A stretch of 64,000 nt of DNA from Prunus persica (Eukaryota; Streptophyta; Magnoliopsida; Rosales; Rosaceae), in contig NC_034014.1 of assembly GCF_000346465.2 (NCBI RefSeq), forward strand, positions 865,802 to 929,801. Reading direction: 5' to 3'. The translations under genes and the position numbers were made by a program. Of this stretch, positions 27,301 through 39,500 are shown piece by piece. Within the stretch, counting starts at the first letter, position 1. Each line of letters starts with the position of its first letter. Under the pieces are notes generated by a model. The model saw only the letters and a list, made by a program, of their open reading frames with translations. It was not told the DNA's origin and ran no database searches.

Positions 27301-27828
27301 TAAATATATATGAGTATTTAAAGAGTATATTCGATGAAGTACCTGGACAGGTTCGCTTGGCTCTTTGTTATCATCTTGTCGAAATCTTGGTTGGCTTGTG
27401 TCAAAAGGGGGGGGGAAATTATAATTTTTATCGTTTAGTTGTTTTGTTGAAGCTCATTCGTGCTGGTTAGGTATTTTTCATGTGAATACAGTGAATTTGA
27501 TGTAAATATTGTCTGATTTGTGACATTCAAATACTCAGAGTCCCTTCTAATACATTATCAACCGAAAACCTCGGAAACTTCTAGTGATGGTGGAGAAAGT
27601 AAAACTGATCACACGTGACTCACCATTCTCTCTCCCTCCTCTCCATATGCCTAATAAATTTCTTCATCTCCATCACAAGTTTCCAAGGTTTTTCGACTTG
27701 AAGGATAGACAAGCATGCAACAAAATTTCTTTCATATTGAATGCTCATGTGATTGGTACAATTACTAATAAATTAGGAACATTATCAGCCCCATCTGAAT
27801 ACAATCAGAAGGAATCTCAAATTTTGCA
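27301..27828. other. Intergenic, 3' flank of the Utp12-domain gene
   Basis: AT-rich DNA between the palindrome field and the stop codon of the minus-strand gene. No further gene is supported; the right part is the probable 3' untranslated region. Confidence 0.45.
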
Positions 27829-29461
27829 TCAATCACTTATGTTCTCAATTCCTTCAAAATCACTAACACCATCAAGTGCTGCATCTGATTCCTCTTCATC
27901 TTCATCGTCTTGATCGGTGTCCATGGCATCCTCAGATTCCTCTTCATCACTCTCATCATTGTCCTCATAAACAACAGGAATTGTGGTGCCTGTCTCATCC
28001 ACATCATCAAGTACCTGTTCAAAAAGCTTGCATTAACTAAGTTTTCGAGAGTATCTCACTTGCAATGAATTTCACTAACACAAGCACCCTTACCCCTGTA
28101 TAAAGTAAGTCTAAGACACTTGATAGTTGAAGAGATGACTGAAAAGTGGAAACTCTGGACTCAATGAGCTGCATATATAATGATAAATTCCATTAGAAAA
28201 AACAAAAACTAGAAGGCTTTCCTATGACATGATATTAAGCATTTCATTATTCACTTGCAACTTTCTCTAAGAAAAGAAGAAAGAGGAAATGAAAGAAAAA
28301 CGAAAATGAACTAGTGATATACGTTGAGCATGAGCATGCCACTTCCTAAGGTTTAATTTTACATTTCAACCAAGTAATTTCGATTTCGAAACAAAGTCCA
28401 GTTGGCTCTTTCTTAAACAATAACTTTTCTTTGGGAGGGGATATATCTATATTAAAAGTTGCTGACCTGATACAAGGAGTTCAAAGCACTTAAAGAAGAT
28501 TCTTGGGACACTATACCACTTGCATGTTGAAGAAGTAGACTTCTCAACCATGGAAGTGCACATGCCAAAATTGCACCCCTGGAGTAAAAAAATACAGCAT
28601 AAAAATGAATCAATTAGGTAAACCAAAAAATAATCCAGCATATACAGTGTACTACTAGCTACCTTACCTCGACTGAATAATAGAAATGAGAGATTGTAAG
28701 AGCTTCAAAACACCAGATGGATTCAATAGTGAGATAGACTTTGCAATGACCTAAAACAATAGATTATATCATCCACATTAACACTTATCTTAAAACATCA
28801 GTTTTAAATAATTAATATGAACTATGGGAGCTAATACCTTCTCATCTTGGGTGTATAAGCAATCTAATAGAAGGGCACGGTCTTCGGCATGTAGTGCTTG
28901 TTTAAGTAAAATATGAACAGAGTCTGCACTTGGAGGCTTTGCATTGAGAGAAGAGTCTTCTTTATCTTGGCTCTTTGGTCCATCATTATCTAATAAATTT
29001 AAACTTTCAAGTTTTTCTCCCATGGTTAGTTCATTCAAATCATCCTCAACAAGGACTCCGTCTGCAGCCTCTCCATTACCTACATGGGTAAAGGATACAC
29101 ATATCAACAAACCAAATGCTCAAGATTTGTATATTGTGCATGAACAGTTGTCCTCCTAATCTACAATTAGGAAGTTAGAATAAAATATCTAATAGTCATG
29201 ATTCACGTTATACTTCATCATAATAACATTAATTTTGATAGTACACACGCAGTAGTGCACTTTATCTAATCCTTTCCTTTTCCCCCCTCTTGAATGGGGA
29301 GGGGTTTGGAATAGAACCAGTATTATTCAAAAATGTCAAACGGTGCTCCTAGTTTCGTGTCAAGTATAAGAACCCTTACCAAGTTCAACGATGTCTTTAA
29401 CAGTTGGAAGATCTGGATCCGGTGCTGCTGCACGCTTCTTACTTCCCTTTTTACTCTTCAT
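27829..29461 (-). CDS. Utp12-domain nucleolar protein (UTP5/WDR43 C-terminal-like), lacking WD40 repeats
   Basis: Six coding exons on the minus strand: 29461..29380, 29079..28838, 28750..28668, 28578..28467, 28168..28094 and 28014..27829 (stop TGA). All phases fit and give 259 residues. Parts in order: basic N-terminus (MKSKKGSKKRAAAP), acidic linker, a helical domain at about 85-195 (HILLKQALHAEDRALLLDCLYTQDEK...LLNPSGVLKLLQSLI...LPWLRSLLLQHASGI...LSSVLDLLYTG) that matches the Utp12 domain of small-subunit processome proteins, and a very acidic tail rich in Asp/Glu. The family helps process pre-18S rRNA in the nucleolus. The human and yeast relatives carry an N-terminal WD40 propeller; none is found here. 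The exon holding the ATG begins at 29472, and a spliced leader exon ends near 30750, with no ATG in frame. Confidence 0.8.
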
Positions 29462-30119
29462 TGGCGGAGTTGCTGTCAGTGAAAAGGCATATGAAGTTTC
29501 TGTTAGAATTTCTACAGCAGGACAATTCAAGAAGTGCTTTCATAGTAATGATTATCAAATAAAAGAATATCAACCTTTTTTTTTAATAGAAACGAAATTT
29601 ATTGAAAGAAAAAGAAGAGGAACACACAGGTGGATAAGAAATCCACAAGCCAAACGAGCAACAACAGAAAAACAGACTAAAAAAACAAAGACACCAGCCA
29701 AACTACACAAAGACTGCTACACCAGAAAGACCCAAAGAAACCAAGTCGCAAACAAACACTTCACATCACAGCAGCAGCGATATGATATGCTCCATCGATA
29801 CGGTCCCGAAACGTCAAGGCGTAATTTTGACGGCAACCAAAAGAGAAGAAGAAGAACAAGAAGAAGGAGGAGGAAGAAGGAAGAATGAAAAAGAAAAGAA
29901 CTTACTTGCGCTTGCAGCTGCTGCTAATCTTCAGTTGCAGACAGTTGCTATGCGAAGAAGAGGCGGCTAACTAGTGAAGAAGATGATGTTAGGTGCCCTA
30001 ATTACAATACGCACCGTTTTAGTTGCATGTTAGGTGGCCTATGTTAAAAAAATTGTTCTATACCTTTTTAAGTCTAATGCATTCATTTGGGCCCAGCTCA
30101 AGAACTGAAAGAAATCATA

Positions 30120-30620
30120 TATGGCCTAGAAAAACACAAGGAACCAGGAAAAAAGCCCCAAAATCTGAAGTGACACACCAACACCCACTCCCTCATCCTC
30201 ATAAAAAATCCTCTTCTTGCGCTCCATCCAAATGTTTCAAAATAGAGACTGTACCAAGCAACCCCATAAGGTTGAAGCACGCTTCCCCCTGCCCCAAATG
30301 ACACAATGGGAACAGAGAAGATCATAGCAACCTTTTGGAATAACCCAAACAGTCTTAACCTCCGTCTCCGTCAACAAGGTCTACCATAGACTTAGCGAAA
30401 AGAGGCACTGTATAAAAAGGTGATCCACGCAAATATGTGATGGTATAATACTGAGTAAAGTAACAAGAAATATGAACAAATAATTTGAGTTTAACTCGAC
30501 CAATCTATATAATAATAAGCTGAAAATGATTTCGAAGAGGTAAAGGCAACCCAACACAACACAGAGCAACAAACCCATCTAAAAACAAGCTGCAAAACAA
30601 AATTGAAAGCCTCAAAGCAA
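30120..30620 (-). mobile_element. Possible decayed LINE reverse-transcriptase C-terminal fragment
   Basis: On the minus strand, in broken frames, the translation contains IWMERKKRIFYEDE, which resembles the W-x-ERN-x-RIF motif near the C-terminus of plant LINE polyproteins. Several frameshifts and stops are needed to extend it. It lies in the first intron of the Utp12-domain gene. Weak evidence. Confidence 0.3.
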
Positions 30621-30739
30621 AATCCATCTCTCGAAAGCACCATAACCAAATAGGATGAAGACTTGTGTAGTCATAATGTAAAAAGAAAAAGAAAAAGAAA
30701 AAAACAAAGCTTGAACTTTAAAAGAGTTTAAGAATGAGT

Positions 30740-30900
30740 TACCTTACCTTGAGAGATTTTTTTGGAAGCTTGGGCAACAATCTTCAATGGAGTTTAAAGG
30801 GGAGTGACGAGAAGGGACGAGAGATTGAGAGGCGGCGGCTGTAAGGACTGAGGAGTATAAGAGGCGAAGAAAGAGAGGGAGGGAACGAAAGAAGAGGACG
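30740..30900 (-). other. Probable non-coding first exon of the Utp12-domain gene
   Basis: On the minus strand, ATCTCTCAAG/GTAAGG gives a donor at about 30747 that joins in phase with the acceptor before 29472, but the frame upstream has a stop (TAA) and no ATG. It is therefore read as 5' leader. The 30-kb region between carries repeat-like DNA. Confidence 0.45.
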
Positions 30901-31640
30901 ACTTGTAGGCCTTGTAAGTGGCAACTGGTTTGTTAGCTTCTTGGGCCTTTGGGCCTTGCTTTTCTTCTTCGAAAAGTAACCTCTCCTTCCTTCGGTTCGG
31001 CCTAGATCAACCAGAAAATAAATCTCCTAAATTTACACCATCTTACTTATTATTATTATTTTTTTAGTACGACCGATATTGAGAGGGAATCAAATCTAGA
31101 AACTTGATTGCACGTGCAAGGACAAATATTGAGGTACAAACCACTTGCCCATCATTAATTGTTAAATTGCTTAAACATAAGGTAATTTAAGATTGTCAAT
31201 TACAATCAATCACAATCAATTTCCTATTGACAGCCAAAATATGGTAATTAACAATTAACAATTACCAAAAAAAAAAAAAAAAAAAAAGAAGAGGAAAGTT
31301 CTTTAGGTATCCAGCTGGTTGAATGAAATAGTGTGAAATCTTTTCCGAATTGCCAACTTCACATCACAATATTATGTGTGAACACATAATAATTGATCGG
31401 GAAACATAATAATTGACTGAAAATGTTAGAGATATTATACAAGTACATAATATTTCAATAAGGAAAATAAGACAAGAATAATAATAAAATTTAAAGGACT
31501 GAAAATCTAAAGAAATGGGAGATGATCAAGGAATAATGGAGGCAACTTTCATATAAATTGGTTATAATTTTTCGATACAAGCAATGTTAAAAAAGTGAAA
31601 ATTCAAACACAAATTCTCGGATGCGGGAATAAACTTATTT
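30901..31640. other. Intergenic and 5' flank of RING-H2 copy 1
   Basis: Contains a poly-A tract at about 31266-31287. From about 31290 to 31560 it shares several blocks with DNA upstream of RING-H2 copy 2 (46970-47690), for example tccagctgg-tgaatgaaat and atgatcaagg-a-aatgga-gcaa, which marks a tandem duplication. Confidence 0.5.
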
Positions 31641-31647
31641 GCTTTTA

Positions 31648-31658
31648 AAATATATAAA
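31648..31658 (+). promoter_or_regulatory. TATA box of RING-H2 copy 1
   Basis: AAATATATAAAC about 60 bases upstream of the ATG at 31714, in the expected position for a plant TATA box. Confidence 0.5.
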
Positions 31659-31979
31659 CCCTAAACTTTATGTTACAATGATCACATTCACTTTAAGCAA
31701 ACATCAACGAGCCATGCTACCTTCTTCTTATTCAACACCATCACTTCCTCCCCATCCTCCTCCTTCTCCTTATCCTAAGAGTAACTCCACCCCTTAGGGC
31801 AAAGTCTAAGGCAAGGGCAAGCAAGGGCTGACATATTCACGTGAATAGTGTCAGCCTTGCCATTTGTGGTTCCACCCACAAGGGCAAAGTCTAAGGCAAG
31901 TCTAGGGCAATTACTATTCATTGTACTTTATTTCCTATTCTTTTATACTTTAAATCATTAATTTTGATAATTTTTTGTA

Positions 31980-32312
31980 ATTAAATTTTCGGATAAGATT
32001 TTCGGATGTGAATCTCGGTTGCCATGTGTCTTATTCCAGATAAAATTTTCGGATATTCATTAATAAAAATTATAATCTCAGATTTCCGATAAAATTTTCA
32101 CCCTCTAAAATTGTGCCACGTGTCCCATGTCAGATAAGATTTTCATATATTTTTAAAAAATTATAATCTCATATTTCAGATAAGATTTTCACCCTCTAAA
32201 ATTGTGCCACGTGTCCCATGTCTGATAAGATTTTCAGATATTTTTTTACAAATAGTGATCTCAGATTTCAGATAAGATTTTCACCCTCTAAAATTGTGCC
32301 ACGTGTCATCTC
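31980..32312. repeat. Tandem repeats of about 88 bp in the Harbinger promoter region
   Basis: Three to four copies of a unit containing GATAAGATTTTCACCCTC followed by TAAAATTGTGCCACGTGTC, for example at about 32090, 32177 and 32270. They lie directly upstream of the transposase TATA box (TATATAAC, 32330-32337) and each holds a CACGTG core. Confidence 0.8.
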
Positions 32313-32869
32313 TATCTTCTGAATCCCTCTATATAACTACACCATCAACACCACTCCTCTCACACCATCTCTGATATATTCCTTCATTTCTCAGATTTTA
32401 CAAAACACATTATACTCTCAATGTCAAACTTCAGGAGGGTGTTGGAGAGGCAACAGAAAGAATGGGAAGAAATCCGGCGTAGACGTGAGGAAGAAGACCG
32501 GGACGCCGATGAAGAAGAGGAAGAAATGCTTGAAGTAGCGGCGGTGTGTATGATGAATCAATCAAGCCAACACCATCGTCGTCGTGCCCCGAATGTGGAC
32601 AGACACAGAGAGTCTCGGGGTAAGAATCTCTTGGAGGATTACTTTATCCCAAATTCGTTATATCCTGCTCATAAGTTTTGAGAGAGATATAGAATGCAGC
32701 CACATTTGTTCCAAAAAATCATGCATGATATTTGTAATTACGACACATACTTCATTCAAAAGCATGATGCTGTTGGAGTTTTGGGTCTTATTCCGGAGCA
32801 AAAACTTACAGCTGCTTTGCGGATGCTTGCTTATGGGGCATCTGCAGAGCAGGTGCACTACAAGGAAAA

Positions 32870-33325
32870 TCCCTTTTAGCGACGAAACAAGATGGTCGCT
32901 ATAACACCAAATTTCGTCGCCAAAGAAAAATAGCGACGAATATTTTTGGTTGCCAAGGTCGTCGTGGAAAGCTCGTGGCTAAAAGATACAATGCGACGAA
33001 ATAGGATTTCGTCGCTAAAAGATTTTGGCGAACAAATGTGTCGTCGCTAAACAGCTCTAAGTTGGTCGCCTATAGAGAGGAAGTTGCCACCAAAATACCA
33101 AAAATTCCCGCGAACATGGAATTATTTGGCGACGAAATAAATATTTGGTCGCCTGAATATTTCAGCGACGAATTTTTTGGTCGTGAAAGATGTAGTTTAT
33201 TTGTAGCATATTTTAGTTGGTTTGGTTATTTTCATAATGAGCGACGAAACTGATTGGTTGCCAAAACTATAGGTATTGGTATTATCAGATGGAGCGACGA
33301 AAACTAATTCGTCGCCAAGATGTGT
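32870..33325. repeat. Left subterminal repeats of the CACTA element (GCGACGAAA motif)
   Basis: About a dozen copies of GCGACGAA or its complement TTCGTCGC, for example near 32879, 32914, 32930, 32991, 33007, 33128, 33162, 33240, 33292 and 33310. In En/Spm such subterminal motifs are the binding sites of the TNPA protein; the role here is inferred from that. Confidence 0.85.
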
Positions 33326-33479
33326 ATTTATTTATTTATTCTATATAATTATTTATATTTCAATCTTTGTAACAGAATATGAATTAGTCCATAAAGATTT
33401 TGAAAAACAGTAAATAGATGAAATTAATAGAAATAGGATAATTACTATTCAAAAAGATACTAGTTGTTTAAGCACACAT

Positions 33480-33610
33480 CAGTGTATTCTAGATACAAAA
33501 GTCCCCAAGGTATGTATGCTAGATATAAAAACCATCAAGTAGCTAGATACAGAAGCCCCATAGAACCCCCAAGGAAGGCTAGATACAAAAACCATCAAGT
33601 ATGTAGATGT
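33480..33610. repeat. Short tandem repeats inside the CACTA element
   Basis: Repeated units of GCTAGATAYAAAAACCATC(AAGTA) and shortened forms, three to four copies with small differences. Confidence 0.65.
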
Positions 33611-33619
33611 ACACACAAC

Positions 33620-36164
33620 CTAATGACTATTTCCAATATCATCAAGATCTTCATAAACATTACGTGAGCCACCACTATTACCTTGATCATCATGACAAGG
33701 ATAATCACCAACATGCTGGGACGGAACTAAATGTGAGGGTAGAGGACCATCATGGGTTCGCATCCACTCAATGACATCCAAAAGTTTACCCACTGTGCCC
33801 TGAAGCTCACTTACTGTGCCTTTCAACTCACCAACTGTGCTTTGAAGTTCCTCAACCTTTTGCTCTGTAGCACAAGAAGAGGCAAATCCACCACTATGCG
33901 AACTCTCCACTCGGAGACTAGAACCCAAGCCTCGAATCCTCTTGCCCTTTGCAACCCCAAGTTCTACAGTCATGATCTCTAACTGTTGTGGGATAGGGAG
34001 TGACTTGATCTAGTGGAGTTCCTGAACTCTCTGCCACTTGTTGCTTGGCTTTCTCATACTCTTCATTCATCTTCTTCTACAAAAAGAAGCAAAATATAGA
34101 TATGTCAATATATATAAATGCATAAAAAGAATGAAGTAAATGGGATGCCAGTATGATCAATTGTGTTCATAAACTAGCAATGCCAATTATCCTAATCAAA
34201 CAGTCACAATTAAAAAAAAAAAAAAATTCAACTTGAAGCAAATAATAAAAGGAAAAGGCACATAAAAAATGGAATAGATCTCTTCGGATATGCAGATTGC
34301 AGAAAGTTTGAAAATACTCACAGATCTTATAAGATCTTTTTGAGCATCTCCTGAAAGCAACAACAATACATACAAGAAAATTCCAAAAACAGGGATTATA
34401 AATATTTGCCCAGCAACATGGGCCCCTTATAATTGGGTCTATTTTAACTTCTAAGAGCACAACGGGTTATTAGAACTGAATATGTTTAATAGGTGTTTGG
34501 AATTGGGCCTCCAAAGAGGAAGAGAAGTACAACTGCAGCAGCTCTGTTTCAAAACGATCTTAGCATGCACTTTTTTTGGTTGTCAATATATAAGATCATG
34601 GAAAATTTATAAAACTCAAGACACATATCTTCATTGTGTTTCTAATTAATTAGTTATATTTGCAATGGATAAAGCCTTTATATGATGCTAAAACCAAAGT
34701 ACACAATTAGCATCTAAAATAATGGGCCGTCAAAAACTTGCATGACCAGTTGGCTGATCTTTTGGATTGCAGATTATGCAAGTCAATAGTTAATTGTTAG
34801 CAGGTTTATGTATTCCTTACCCCTTTAATTTCAGCAGCCTCATTGATCCACATGCTCTTACCCTTAAGCATATGCATGTTGTTCCAATTGCTAATGTATG
34901 TAGGATTTTCACCCTTCTATATTTTCCCAACAAAAAGAAAATTAGAAATACTTGAAATTATTACAATATAATAAATAAATAAAGATTTAAAGTGACCAAA
35001 AATTATAAACCTCTCTAGCAGCTTCCATATGTTTTAGGAAAGGACGTGACCCCCCGGTATGATCGAACTCTTTCTTTTTTGTGTTCTCAGCATTGGTCTT
35101 GCAGCGTTTCTGTTTTGATTAAATACATGAATTGTTTTTTTTTTCTTTTTTCTATTTGATACTTAGAATAAGTTCCCAACCAAAAAAAATGAAAACAGCA
35201 GATGTTATGATACATTAAATACCTGATATTGCTCATTTGTGTACAACGTATCAACCAAATAATGCCACTCTTCTAGAGTCCTTCGAGTACCAAAGATCTT
35301 TTTAGGGGGAGGTGTTTCTCGTGCAAGAGCAGGGTCAGAAGCATATTGCTTATAGTGTCTGTGGAGCTTTGCTTTCCATTCTTTATAAGTTGAGTGCATA
35401 TGGTCATTAATAAATTTCCATATATCCGGATCCATTAAGTCCACATCAAACATGAACTAATATCAATTAATCATAAACAAAACAAGTATTAGTTATAATT
35501 TTGCAATGCAAATAGAAACATTGAAGGACAAATTTTTCAGTTTCCCCTAGAATACAATGAAGAATTGAAATAAAAAGAGAGCTAAATGAACAAAATTAAA
35601 TTATAATCAACGAAGAATTAGATAAGATTACCTGCAATCCCAGTGCCATATCTTTCTTCATCTCCAGGCTCACTTTTTTCATCCCTAAAACATTCAATGG
35701 AGCTTTATTGCGAGTGATTAACCCAATCTCAGAGATGAACAGTTTCTAAGCCTCAATAGTCGCCACCATTTTCTGGGATGGATCCATCCGTATTGGAATC
35801 AAACTCTTCCTTTTTTTCACAACATCACAAGTGCCAGCCCCCACAGTTCGGCCACGAGTGTTCTTCCTCTGTGGAGAAGTTTGAGTATGCGTTCCCTCAT
35901 CTAGAGACCCAAAAAAAAACAAAACAAAAAACAGTAACTAGAGTGCACCAAATAAAGGTATAAAAATTAAAGGCACAAAATATGGTATCAGTTACCCTGT
36001 TGGTGGGAACCCCCTCCTGAGGTTGATGAAGTACCTTGTTGTGGCTGAGTTGATTGTTGTTGTGGCAGCTGACATGGTTGCTCAAGTGGTTGTGGTGGTA
36101 GTAGAGTTGAAGTTTTCTTCCTATTGTTATTGTTGCTTAAGGTAGCAGCCCTCGTAAGTGTCAT
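33620..36164 (-). pseudogene. TNPA-like CACTA protein (Transposase_24 / En-Spm family), broken
   Basis: Exons recognised on the minus strand: 36164..35996, 35900..35632, 35456..35223, 35109..35011, 34916..34821 and 34076..33620. The protein begins with a Gln/Pro/Ser-rich region, then a conserved block (KLFISEIGLITRNKAPLNVLG), the Transposase_24 region (FMFDVDLMDPDIWKFINDHMHSTYKEWKAKLHRHY... KKIFGTRRTLEEWHYLVDTLYTNEQYQ, KRCKTNAENTKKKEFDHTGGSRPF) and a C-terminal coiled coil (VEELQSTVGELKGTVSELQGTVGKLLD). Two lesions are seen: a TAG in exon 2, just before KLFISEIG, where the family usually has Trp, and a frame change in the last exon between TPYPTTVRDHD and the GLG-containing segment. In En/Spm this type of protein binds subterminal motifs and regulates transposition. 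Confidence 0.8.
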
Positions 36165-36532
36165 TCTACACTTACAGACACATAAACAAAGAGAGAATAC
36201 AACAATATACTACCAGATCATTCCTTGAAAAAATAAATATAAATTATTGAACATCATACTTCAGCTGTAATGACATTGATTCTCATCACAAACATGCTTG
36301 AGATAAATGAATTATTCATCTAAAAATAATTGAACATAATACTTTATCAATAGGAAAGAAAAATAACACGCACATGCATTTCATTTACATGGGGAGGACA
36401 CATGCAAACCTTATCCGAAGATATTTCTTCAATATACAGACCTTACCCCTTAAAACAGATTAAGGAAAACATACAGTAACTTGAAGATAATTAAGAAACA
36501 TATAGTGCCTAAACAAAAGACAGCCTAACACT

Positions 36533-39500
36533 TCAATCCAAATCACTATAATCATCACTGTGAACACTGCCTTCATCATCACTCGAATGTATTTCTTCAA
36601 TATCATCATCATCAATAAAATCTTCATCCTCCATATCAGTTGGGACATGTTCAAAATTAATATCTTCGACAACAATTTCAGGTTCAACATACTCTCTACG
36701 AAGTGATGGACTGAGTAGAACATTATCTTCTGGTGCATGTCTGACACTAATATGTGCAGTTTGGTCCACACCATCGTTGTAGAGTGTTTCTGCCTCGTGA
36801 GCCACCTCATTCTCAAGAACATCCCACACATGTCTATGTGGAATTTTTTGAATTACCTTCCAACCATGACCCAAGGATGGGTCATCAAGGAAAAAGATTT
36901 TCTGTGCTTGTTTTGCTAGCACATAAGGATCATCTTTGTACCATAAATTCATTGAGTTCACTGACGTGAGATGGTAATCATGAACAAGCCTCACACTTAA
37001 AAAGGATAACATGATAGCCATATGTGAATCCTATTTTAACAACACTAACTAATCTACCATAAAAATTACTTTCCTGATCAGCATGAGTTCCTGGTACCAT
37101 GACCCCACTATTTTGAGTTGTGCTGATCAGCATGAGTTCCCTGGTACCATGACCCCACTATTTGAGTTGTGCGAGTTTCTTCTATATCTTTGACATGCCA
37201 CCGAATTTCGTTCACAACACATCATGTATACATACAAACTCTTTCATCAGGACCATATGATAATGCATACACTTCTTTAGTCACCAATGTTGATTCCTCA
37301 CTATACAAAGCTTTGACATGGTGCTTGAACCATTGGGGAAACGACTGCCTATGTCTATGTTCTATGTTAAATAAGCTTTCACGCTCTAATATTTGACGAT
37401 GCTCACTGAAAAAATAAATAGAAAGTTAAATCAAAGCAATAAGAAAACAGAGTGATAAAAATAGAATTAATTACATTTACATACTTTCTAAATGGTTCAA
37501 TTTCCTCGCAATTGTCCAAGATATACCAATAAATTGGTTCCATTTCTCCTTCAGACAATTGAAGAAATTTATAGCCATTAAAGGGCCGTGCATTTTGAGA
37601 AAATACTGAGAGCTTAGCATTGGCTTCGCCACCATCATCATTTCGTTCAGGACGAGAGAAAACAGTCTCCACATTACGAAAATACATTGAACAAAAAGTT
37701 AATGCTTCATTTGCAATGTATCCCTCAACAATTGAACCTTCTGGTCTAGCTCTATTACGTACATCGCCCTTTAACTTTCCTAGCATCCTGTTAATCATTG
37801 TATATTAATATCTTTAAATACAAATGAAAGAGAATCTAATCAAAATAAATATAAAAAGATGATGACTGAGTATTACCTCTCTATCGGGTACATCCAACGA
37901 TATCCTACAGGTCCCCCAAGCTTGGCCTCACGTGGTAAATGAAAGGCCAAATGAACCATGACATCAAAAAAGGCGGGTGGAAATATTTTCTCAAGTTTGC
38001 ATAAAATGACCACAATGTCAACCTCCAATCTGTCCAAATCTGCAATATTCAACGTCTTTGCACAAATTTGTTGGAAGAAACATGCCAATTCTACAAGTGG
38101 CATGCACACTTCTTTTATCAAGTACGGCCGAATTCCAATAGGTAAAATTCGTTGTAACAAAACATGACAATCATGAGTCTTCAAACCTGAGATCTTCTCA
38201 TCTTTGACATTTCGTGATATATTAGCAGCATAACCATCCGGAAATTTTATAGATTTCAAAAATTCACAAAATGCTCGACGATCAGCCGGTTCTAATGTAT
38301 ATTCTGCAGCATACTTCTTTATCTTGCCATTTTCATCTTTATCTAAATGCAGATTTCTTCGTATATTCATGTCTTTCAAATCCAAACGAGCATTGGGTGT
38401 GTCTTTTGTTTTTCCTTCTATACTCAACAACGTTCCAACAATGTTGTCACATATATTCTTCTCAATATGCATTACGTCCAAGTTATGTCTTATTTTCAAC
38501 TTGGACCAATACTCCAATTCGAAAAAAATACTCTTATTTGTCCAATTTAACTCTATAGGTGTCCGCTTTCTCTTTCTGTCCAAATTATCAGGATGTTTAC
38601 CAAGTTTACGATGCACAAGGTGATTAAACTGAAGTAATATGTCATCACCAGAGAATTCTCTTGGGGGATCCCTCATCTCAATAGTTCCATCAAAATTTTC
38701 AGAATCCTTACGCCAAGGGTGATTCTTTTTCAAGTAGCGACGGTGCCCCATATAACAAATTTTATTTCTCAGCTTGGTAGATGTTGTATCCTCAAGACAT
38801 ACGGGACATGCCTTGTAACCTTTTGTACTCCAACCGGATAAATTCCCATAAGCGGGAAAGTCATTGATTGTCCATATTACAGGTGCCCTCATGTTAAACC
38901 TTGTATCAGTAAACTTATCATAAGTTTCAATACCTTGTTCCCACAACTCTTTTAGCTCATCAATTAAAGGACGCAAATACACATCCAACTCCTTGCCTGG
39001 TGCCTTAATTTGGGCCTGGAATAAGCAAAGTCATTATTGAATACTGTTGTTTCATACACATCCAAGGAGGTAGATTGTAAGGAACCACCATCACTGGCCA
39101 CATACTATAAGATGTGCTCATATTCCCGAATGGGTTAAACCCATCTGTTGCAAGGCCTAACCTTATATTTCGTGGCTCTTCGGCAAACTCAGGGTACATC
39201 TTATCAAACTCTTTCCAAGCAATAGAATCTGCTGGATGCCTCATAACACCTTCATCATCAACTCGTTTATTCTTATGCCACCTCATGTGACCTGATGTAT
39301 GTTCAGACATAAACAACCTCTGTAATCTCGGCTTTAGAGGAATATATCGCAACACTTTTTGGGGCACCATTGTTTTCTTTTTACTAGTACTAGGTTTATA
39401 CCTAGGCTCATCACACACTGGACATTTATCTTTACTTTTATGCTCTTTGTAAAACAAAGCACAGTCGTAAATACATGCATCAATTTTTTCATGCCCCAAA

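Noticed and set aside
29391..29888. Long plus-strand frame rich in Arg/Lys opposite the Utp12-domain gene
   Set aside because: It runs antisense over a coding exon and intron, and its composition reflects purine-rich intron DNA; no homology recognised.
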